Origin: Nymphaea colorata
Taxonomy: Eukaryota; Streptophyta; Magnoliopsida; Nymphaeales; Nymphaeaceae
Length of the DNA stretch: 64,000 bases
Reading direction: 5' to 3'
Assembly: GCF_008831285.2 (NCBI RefSeq)
Contig: NC_045139.1
Span: 13,684,354 to 13,748,353 of the forward strand
The notes under the pieces are model-generated. The model was not told where the DNA came from and did not search any database. It saw only the letters and a program-made list of their open reading frames with translations. Shown here one piece after another: positions 56,250 to 64,000 of this stretch. The position numbers and the translations under genes were made by a program. Position 1 is the first letter of the stretch; each line of letters opens with the position of its first letter.

Positions 56250-57915
56250 ATGGGTCTCCCCGAGAACTCTGCGATGGAGGCTCCTCCCCAGCAAGAAATC
56301 GGCAGCAGCAGAAACCAAAATCAAAGAAACGGAAGGATCACCCCTGTGCAGGTCCACCTCCCTCCCTCTTCTTCAAGTTGCAGCATCATAAAGAACAAGA
56401 TTAGACAAGAAGAGAACCACACTCTTTCTCTTATTCATTTCTAATTTAATCTGCTTTCCTTTCTCAGGGTGAGAAAACGACCCCGCCGCTTACCAATCGA
56501 CCCGATGAACGAGGGCAGCTACATCAAGGCCCCCAGCAACCGCCGGACAACCCCGCCCTCACCGCTTCCTTCTTCCCCAAACCATTCTCGGAGAAGCTCC
56601 TTGCCCTCACCTTCTTACTTCACCTCTTCGCGTTCGCCATTCTCATCCTCTACCTCGCCATCGGCAGCACCTCCTCCGCCTCCCGCCACCGCCTACGCCG
56701 CCCTCTCATCTGGTATCGCCCCCTCCTCACTTCCGTCCCCGTTTCTCTCGCCTTTTCCCTCTCCTACCTCCTCCTTACCCTCCGTCACCCCGCCCTCTCC
56801 CTCCAATACGCCTTCTGGATCAGTCCCACCCTTTCCCTCACCGCCGCCCTCCTCGTCCTCTGCACTTCCACCGCCGGCGGCAACTCCTTCGGTCCAGTCC
56901 TCCTCTTTCTCTCCGTCTTCCAATCCATCTACGCCTGCTGGGTCACCCCGCGCGTCCCCCACTCCTCGGACCTCCTCCTCCGCTCCCTCTCCGCCGTCCG
57001 CCCCAGGTGCAAGCCTGGCCTGCTGACGTGGACGGCATCCGTTTCCGTCATCTCCGGAGCCTGGTCGCTGTTCTGGGTCACCGGCCTCGTCGGTGCGGTA
57101 GCGCGGCCGCTGGCCGCCGTCTACGCCCTCGCCCTCCTTGCCAACCTCTCGTGGACGGTGGGGGTGGCGCGCTGCCTCGTGCACCTGCCGGTGGCGCGCA
57201 CGGCGGGAGAGTTTATTGCGCTAGGGGGGGAGATGAGGCCGCGCGCGGCCGTGGAGGGAGCGGCTCGGTCGCTGGGAAGCGCGTGCCTGTGCGCTCTGGT
57301 GGGGCCCGCGGTGGCCGCGCTCAGGCTCGTCGGGCGCGCCATCAGCAAGGTCGCCCGCGATGACGAGTTCTTGTTCTCCTGCGCCGGTTGCTACCGCGGC
57401 ATCACCGACCACCTTCACTCCAGCGCCAACAACTGGGGATTGGTTCACGTGGTTCTCCACAACATGTCCTACCGTCCCGCGTCCCGCCGGGCCTGGGAGT
57501 CACTGACCCGGACCCAGCTGACCGCCGTCGCCGACACGGACCTCACCGGACCGATGTGCTTCGCCGCCGGGGTAGCCGGTGGCGCGTTCTGCTTGATTGC
57601 CGTTGGCTCCTGGACCTTCGCTACCCACCGGAGCGTCGCCGCCTCCGTCTCCCTGTTTGCCTTCTTCATCGGCTACCTTATGGTGAGTCCTTCTAACCTC
57701 GGCTTCACGACATCGACAATTCGACTCGTCTTCTTGGCTTTTGCTTTCCTTTCAGGAGTTGACTTAGTGTTTGACTGCAGACACGGATCGCCATGGCCTG
57801 GCCGCAAGCTTGTGTGGGTGCATACCATGTGATGTACGCCGAGAACCCACAGAATTCGTTCTTCGACTCGACCATTAGCGACCGGGTTCGAGAGTTGCAG
57901 GCTGCCGACGCCTGA
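56250..57915 (+). CDS. Choline transporter-like (CTL/PNS1, DUF580) membrane protein
   Basis: This is a polytopic membrane protein of the choline-transporter-like family, which in plants includes members affecting choline transport and vesicle traffic. Three exons join in phase: 56250-56351, 56468-57682, 57781-57915, 483 residues. The N-terminus is hydrophilic (MGLPENSAMEAPPQQEIG). About ten hydrophobic segments follow, starting with LLALTFLLHLFAFAILILYL. Family features include QSIYACWVTPR, ALLANLSWTVGVARC, DDEFLFSCAGCYRGIT, VVLHNMSYRPASRRAWE and a C-terminal CVGAYHVMYAENPQNSFF tail. The coding sequence is GC- and C-rich, which opens a long Ser/Pro-rich frame at 56469-57026 in another phase; that frame is not the gene. 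The (GA)n tract directly upstream may affect expression. Confidence 0.93.
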
Positions 57916-60380
57916 GCCCATCATGTCAAGATCATCTTTCTCATGCCTAACTCTGTGCTTGGTCTAGTAGAGCATAGTCAAACTGAAGCTCATGCATACC
58001 ATAGATTAGACTCCGTGAACGCGCAATTGCGCACATCCACGCAGTCCAACTGCATCTTCAACGTCAGATATACAATTTTTTGGCCGGAAATTCTCTCCGG
58101 TGCCGTAAAAAAGGTTCTTGCATCTTATCGGTTTCTTGTACATATTTTGTCCTTGTCAAATCTTTTTCTTTCGTTGGACATGATCAGCCTGCGATCCGAC
58201 CGTCATCCCTGTTAAAAGTAATGAGTAGGTGCGAAGCAACCTTTTCACAACACGTAATTGAGAGCAATAATGGGGTTGATGCCTCTTGGTTGACCCCTTT
58301 GTTATTAAATAAAGGAAGAAGAAATTTTGTCAAGAGGCCACATCGTCGCCTATAAACTCAAAAAGAAGCGTCACATTTCTAAATTTTCTCATCTCTTTTA
58401 TGTTTTCCATTCTTCTTCGATTTAGAAAAGTGGAAGGAAAAAAAGCGTTGTCATCTTCTTGGGGCTTAATTTTAGCATGAAGAGGCTTGGCCTGGGAACC
58501 ATGAAAATGAGAATGTGAGTAGCCATCTCAGAATTATGGGCGGCTTCAAAGGTGGGGCAGAAGATGGAAAATGTAGGCAGAAGCCAAACTCTGGGGTCAA
58601 TGGGTTGGTTGGAGCGGTTAGTGTCCCATTGGGGAGGATGTCTATTTCTTGTTGTGGGTGCAGCAGTTCTTGTATCGATGCAAACAAGTTGCGTGTTGGA
58701 AAGCCCCAAAGTTCGATGAAGTTCACACCGGCATTTCCGTGGTTTCCTTTTAGATGAATTAATTTATCAAGCTGGTTTTCAGGTTATCCTAATGGAGGCT
58801 GGTTTCAGATTCTTGACCTTGTTCAATTTGGGAGGCTCAAATTCCAGACAGGTGACTGGAAGCAATTGGGGGTTAGCTTCTTCACAATATTTATTGGCAC
58901 ATAATGGCAAGTACACTCATTAACATTGTATGAATGCTTGAATTGCGTTAGCCCCACAAACTTATCAACCATATCATGAATGATTCCAACCACTTTGACG
59001 GAAGATCCAATATGGTAAGCAGGTCGGCAACTTGGCTCTTAGTTTAAGATTGCAAACTAACCCCACCGAGTATGTTTCTTGAGAAAGGGCCGCAAATACC
59101 AATGATGTTTGAAAGGAATATGCCACAGAAATTAATAGAAACCCAGCATACGGTTGAACCACCCAAGTCAAATCAAATTGCTGGTGCAACTTTAGGAAGT
59201 AGAGAAATTACGGTTGACATGAGGGCAAGGTTGGAAATATCGTGAGAAAGCACATACACCAATATTCTATTGCAAAAGAACAAGTCAAAGAGACCCAAAA
59301 AAAAAAAAAACAAATGTAAATGGTGGATAGGGGAGCCCTGTATGCTTGGCTGGATTGAACTCGCTAAAGACCCTTTTAAGAGGGAAGGGGAGAAATCAAG
59401 CGTTTGATGCTTGGAGTGGAACTGTTGGTGTAAACTGGCTTATCTCAAAAAGAAAAAGAGATGCCACACTTTTTCTTCCTTTACATTCTAAACATATTAA
59501 GAACTATTAAAATTTCAGGTGGATTATAATTTATAAATGATTTATCCTTAATTTTTTTTAAAAGGAATTTTCTAAAATATCACATGTTGCTCCATGTTCA
59601 GCAAACATAACGAACGAGACTCGAAGTCACGGTATTGTTAAATAAAAAAAGGATTCGCGTACTCTAAAGTTGCAAAAGCAATGGCAACAGTCTTTGAAAA
59701 CAGGACAGTGTGGTGTGTGTGTATTATTTAGACATGTTGAGCATTAAGGTACTGAAGTTTTGTCCGCAGTGCTCTACTTAACTTTCTTCTGCCAAAAGAA
59801 TGCAAACTTCCGCTTTCACGGTTTCCCATACTGTCTCTGTGGGGTTGAACAAAATAGCGCCAACTTTAGCTTTTCGCCCTCTAATTTCCCTTTTTGAATC
59901 CCATGTGTTCTTGCGACGAGGCGCAGGCAGAACCTATTTCAAATGTGTAATGCTGGCAACCAAAGTCCAAACTTTACAACATTCCTCCTGAAGACATTGC
60001 ATTTATACATCACAAAAAAGTTAATGTCGATTGCGTAAATGAAGCATAATTGTCACAGTATTTCTTCAAAGGGCAGTGCCATGAAAAATTCTTCAAGCCA
60101 TCCTTCACGTAATAGTTACACCAAGCGTTGAAAGAGCAAATGAAGTTCAAAGGTTACTCAACAACGTTAGAGTGACATAAAATATTGAAAAGGCATACAT
60201 TACATGTATTTTACAAGGCTGTTCGACTTGATTGGAAAGAAACTACTATGCTTTTTACAGACACTACTGACTACTGTTTCAGATTACATAATTATTATTT
60301 ACATAATACTCATACATGATTAAATGAAAATTATCTGCCAAGACACACATAACTTCCAAGTCTTCTAACAATCCAACATA
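57916..60380. other. CTL-DnaJ intergenic region
   Basis: Two convergent genes end here. No gene was recognised in 2.5 kb. It is AT-rich with an A tract at about 59295-59310, and frames up to about 95 codons show no family features. Confidence 0.6.
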
Positions 60381-62437
60381 TCAAGATTTCATGCTCTTGC
60401 TTGAAACTTGAAAGCCTCGTCCTCCACATTCTGAACAAATGGTATTTCCAGTACCTCCACAACCTATTTTAGGCACAGACAAAGTTTGTTGGTAAAGAGA
60501 AGTTTAAAGCATCATAGAGCAGCATTGAAATCCCAATTATACATATTCTTTCATCATTGAACAATTCTACCCAAGTAACATACCAAAGTAGCAAAGATTT
60601 TAAAGGTAAAAAGATCGCACTGTGACAAATAGGGTTGCTCTTCATTTGGCCAAAAATTAAACATAAAATGATAAAAAAACACAGGTTCATGGTAACTATT
60701 AGCTGCAAGATTGATGAAAAATCCTATGTATAATTAGACAGATTGAAAAAGAAAATAAAAGGTCTTCAGGCGAACTAATAAGAAAAATATAGATAAGAAG
60801 AAGTCAAATATATCAAATGAAAAGGAGGAAAAGAGAAAAAAGGGAAAAACAGAGAAAAGATTCTGATTGTGAAGTTAGTATCGTTCTTATCATCCAGTAA
60901 CTTGTTTAGAAGCACGAGAACAGGAACACGAGTTTGTTTCCCCCCATTTGGCAGAATATGATCATGCTTTTGAAGTGCAGAAGCTCTCTCTCTCTCTCTC
61001 GCGCGCGCACGCTACTTCCCACAAATGAAATGAAGACAAGAAAAAAGGCTATCAGCAGATTACATCAACTACAGTTCATTTCAGTGGTTCCTTATCAATC
61101 AGAAGAAGGTTAGGTTCTTACCCAGACACCGGACCTTCACAAGGATCCCCTGGCTCTCCAGAATAGAATCGATATACAAACCAGAACCAGAGCAGGTACT
61201 GCACAAAACAACACCTTTTGCTTCACAAAGAATGCAACCGGGTTTGTTGCCAATTTCTTTTGCAGCCAACGGTATACCACTTGGTTCCTCAATGGCATCC
61301 TCGGGAATAGGTTTGTCATAACAGAACAAAGATTCCAAAGATTCCAAACCGCATCTGCATTTTGGCGAACTTGAATCAACCTGCAACGGTTGTTGGAGGC
61401 CATGATGCTTAGCTTAATTTGAAAGAGTTTGCTAAAGAATCAGGTAGAGGCAATGACAAATGCATCTCATCCATGTACGTCTAACTATTAATCTCTTTGA
61501 ACAATAGAAATCAAAATTGCCAACGCGATGAAAGCACTGTAAGCAATTTACATAGTCAAAATTCAGAAAATGTCATTCTCAGGCAGGAAAAATCGAGCAG
61601 TGATTTCACATAATCTTTTTACCTGAGAAAATCTCAGGCCAATGCTGCAAATGAGTCTCTATAAAGATACAACAGAAGTACACAACAATGTCAGTGCCAT
61701 GTCCATACAACTTTGCAATGTTTAGTGTAATATCAATACAACTTTAACAATCTTATCTTAATGTAATGTAAATAACAACTGAACAACGTTATAGAGTTAC
61801 CACTTAGCACCATACATGGAGAAAGTGATAAATGGGGACTAATGCTGTTGAGGTGTGGACTCTGAATCAACACTCAAACTTGTCATTCTATATTCTAATC
61901 TTTCTCATCATGATGGTCAGATGTCACTCAGAGATTGGGAACAGATCCATTAAGTCACCTATTTCAGAAACTAACCCAACGGTCTAATTTTCCGATCCAA
62001 TGAAAGGGGAAAAGGGCGATCATATGTTCAACAGAACATAGTTGATATCCGCACTTTCAGTTCCAATCTCCAATTTCTTTCACAGATAACACTAATAATA
62101 AGCAAGCGCTAATAAACATCCCGGAGTACCAAAACAAGCAATTAAGTACCAACCGATATGCCTAAATTCCCAAGGGAGGAGCCTCTATCAGTATCCCTAA
62201 TTCCAGCTCCTCTAGCACGAAAAAGCAAGGAGAAGTGACGGCCCTACTGACCTGATTAACATGAGAACGAGAGACAGATCCGTTGCGAGAGGGTGGTTTG
62301 CATATTCCTCTCGACGACCCTCTGCCGTTGGCTCCCAAAGTGGAAGGTTTCGGCAGAATCTGACAAATTGGTTCGAGGATCGGGCAAACAGAATGAGATG
62401 GAGATCGAATAGTAGAAATCCCGGCGGACACCTCCAT
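60381..62437 (-). CDS. DnaJ-type Cys-rich zinc-finger protein (BSD2/PSA2-like), plastid
   Basis: This is a small protein with the zinc-binding Cys-rich domain of DnaJ but no J domain, like plastid chaperones BSD2 and PSA2 that assist assembly of Rubisco or photosystem components. Three exons join in phase: 62437-62252, 61380-61122, 60463-60381, 175 residues. The N-terminus (MEVSAGISTIRSPSHSVCPI, then Ser/Arg/Pro-rich) resembles a transit peptide. Four CxxCxxxG-type motifs are complete: CILCEAKG, CSTCSGSG, CLGCGGTG and CSECGGRG. The third motif is built across the last splice junction. The open frame continues upstream of the ATG only from a GTG codon. Which chaperone subgroup it belongs to is not settled. 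Confidence 0.88.
60983..61010. repeat. (TC)n-(GC)n microsatellite in DnaJ-like intron 2
   Basis: A TC dinucleotide tract passes directly into alternating GCGCGC sequence inside the second intron of the DnaJ-like gene. Confidence 0.85.
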
Positions 62438-63702
62438 TATTAGTGATCGATTCTTGATGGAAAAGCTCAGAACTCGAATCACCACTTCCGCTTGTTTTTT
62501 TTCCCTTGCTGATGGCCTATCCCCCACTACTCAACGACGTCTATAAGGGGAGGCCCGTGCAAACGCCCTCAAAAGCAGGAAGACCAATCGGCTTTTCTGG
62601 GTTCCACGCTGCCAGCGAGTTGGATCACAGAGTTCGGACTTCAGGCTCAAAAAGGTTCTCATGTTGACCAGAATTGTGAATCAAGGACTCCCCCTCCTCC
62701 CACCAGGCCACCACCTTCGGCTTTCTCTGTCTCTGTCTCTCTCCCTCTCACACACACACAAAATAAAGATCGGTTTCCTGATCTAATCAGTGGAGCTGCC
62801 TGCTTGATGAATCGGTTGTGAATCGGTAAAGAGAATGATTTACTTTTCTAAAAAAAAAAAATTGAAAATTATATAGAAACGCATTAGAAAGAAAAAAAAA
62901 TAGAATATTTTTAAAAAATAGCTAAAAGCTTATCCATGGCTCTTTTGAATTGATTTGCTACCGATCGAATTCAACTGGGCGTTGTAAAGCTGATCCTGAC
63001 AATGATACTCTGACCAAATATGATCTTCAGGATCCTCCAGATCAACTGAATTTAACAGCAGTTCCAACCCCTTAATTGATGTCCAACCTTTTGAGTGGAT
63101 TAATCAGCAAGGTGGATTTCAAGTGGTGAACGTTAGGTGTTTTAGGTCTCTTTGGGCTTACAGCATGAAGGCTCAAAAAGCTTTCCTGATTATGCTCTCA
63201 GAGTTTGCAAATTTTCTTTCCCATCATATTCTCCTCTTTATCTCTCTATCACTGTTTTTTTTTTTTGGCAGCAGATTGGATGCTACGTACAACCAGTTTT
63301 GAACACAGAACAAAAATAAAACTGTACAAGGAACTGCGAATGTGCGATTTTAAATGAAATTGAAATATTTTCGTTTAGGAAAAATAGCGGAATTATTAGA
63401 ATCGCCAAACGGTTGCTTTTTGCTGACCAAGTTGGTCACAGGAAAAATCTTCATATGAACGTCCACTTGAAGTGCTCACCCCCTCTTTCCCGTCTGTTAA
63501 TCGCTATTGTTTGCCGTGCCCATGGCAGTAGCTTCAACTTCCACTTCTACAATCTTTCAATGCTCATGATCGTCTCTTCTGCAGACATGTCCACATCTAA
63601 CGCAAGAAGAAACCAACTTATGAGTTATGAACCTGCGCATCATGCCAAGCTCATGAACGTGTTGTGAAATCCATGAACAATCAATTAGAGGCCCTCAAAT
63701 TA
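62438..63702. other. DnaJ-like 5' flank and PPR 3' flank
   Basis: The stretch holds the leader and promoter of the minus-strand DnaJ-like gene (CT and CA tracts at about 62720-62765) and the 3' flank of the next PPR gene. Plus-strand frames at 63413-63921 are antisense shadows or accidental. No other gene is seen. Confidence 0.6.
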
Positions 63703-64000
63703 TCACCAATAATCGCCACACGAACATTTCCCATCCTTGAAATGGTGGAACCTCTTTGCGTCCCGCACGATAATCTCTCTCTCCGCAATTCTTGTGATGT
63801 ACTTTGTTGCGGTATGGCAATCTACACATACCCTCAAGTTCTTTATTATCCTAAGCACTTCCCCACTCGGTGTACTCAAAATCCCAAATGCTATTGCCAA
63901 TCGTTCACTGTGCCCACATAGCAAATCCTCCTTCAATCCTCCCTCTTCAAAGTTCCCAAGCACGCAACTCATCTCTGCAACGTATCCCATCTTTCTCATC
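63703..64000 (-). CDS. PPR protein, DYW class (C-terminal part, cut by window edge)
   Basis: The visible 98 codons are the DYW deaminase domain of a second RNA-editing PPR protein. Motifs are [10 protein letters not shown] (HxE site), [20 protein letters not shown] (CxxCH), [12 protein letters not shown] and the terminal CSCGDYW. Transcription runs leftwards, so the repeats and start lie beyond position 64000. The sequence differs clearly from the DYW domain ending at 15033, so it is not part of the local duplication. Confidence 0.95.
   Translation of the reverse strand, partial: MRKMGYVAEMSCVLGNFEEGGLKEDLLCGHSERLAIAFGILSTPSGEVLRIIKNLRVCVDCHTATKYITRIAEREIIVRDAKRFHHFKDGKCSCGDYW

Noticed and set aside
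1-64000. CRISPR arrays, operons, rRNA or intact tRNA genes
   Set aside because: None seen. The only tRNA-like sequence is the head of the SINE at 38525, and the gene structure is eukaryotic throughout.

Overview
This window is nuclear DNA of a flowering plant. The genes are split by GT-AG introns and encode plant-type products: TIC20, DYW-class pentatricopeptide (PPR) proteins, an MCTP protein and a plant GT14 enzyme. Intergenic DNA is AT-rich with microsatellites, a tRNA-derived SINE and hAT-like remnants. I cannot fix the species. I rebuilt gene models by hand; introns were accepted when splice signals, reading phase and family similarity agreed.

Region 1 (1-7597) is a rearranged mosaic copied from sequence that lies intact further right. 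In order it holds: a copy of 15968-16947; a copy of RFC3 introns and exons 4-7 (23964-26369); a copy of the LAS1 upstream region and part of LAS1 exon 1 (30729-32811); a forward fragment of the PPR gene (14412-14838); and an inverted, internally deleted PPR copy (14388 back to 11467). The first three blocks keep the order of the intact locus. This suggests an old tandem duplication followed by large deletions, which removed the second TIC20 and most of RFC3, and then by a fold-back inversion.

Region 2 (7598-11466) is a spacer between the inverted PPR copy and the intact PPR gene. It has no intact gene. It carries a hAT-like end, a plasma-membrane H+-ATPase exon fragment and an unidentified exon-like piece on the minus strand, so it may be a site of gene-fragment capture.

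Region 3 (11467-37527) is the source locus: a long DYW PPR gene for organelle RNA editing, TIC20 (chloroplast inner-envelope import, minus strand), RFC3 (clamp-loader subunit) and a LAS1-like pre-rRNA processing gene. The LAS1 frame is interrupted by one in-frame stop although every splice phase still fits.

Region 4 (37528-64000) is a long gene-poor stretch with a SINE, then an intronless GC-rich MCTP/QUIRKY-type C2 protein, a GT14 glycosyltransferase (minus), a choline-transporter-like membrane protein (plus), a small DnaJ-type zinc-finger plastid protein (minus), and the 3' end of a second DYW PPR gene cut by the window edge (minus). These are ordinary unlinked housekeeping and organelle genes with no operon-like logic. 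The noteworthy biology is the duplication mosaic, the facing inverted PPR pair and the interrupted LAS1 frame.
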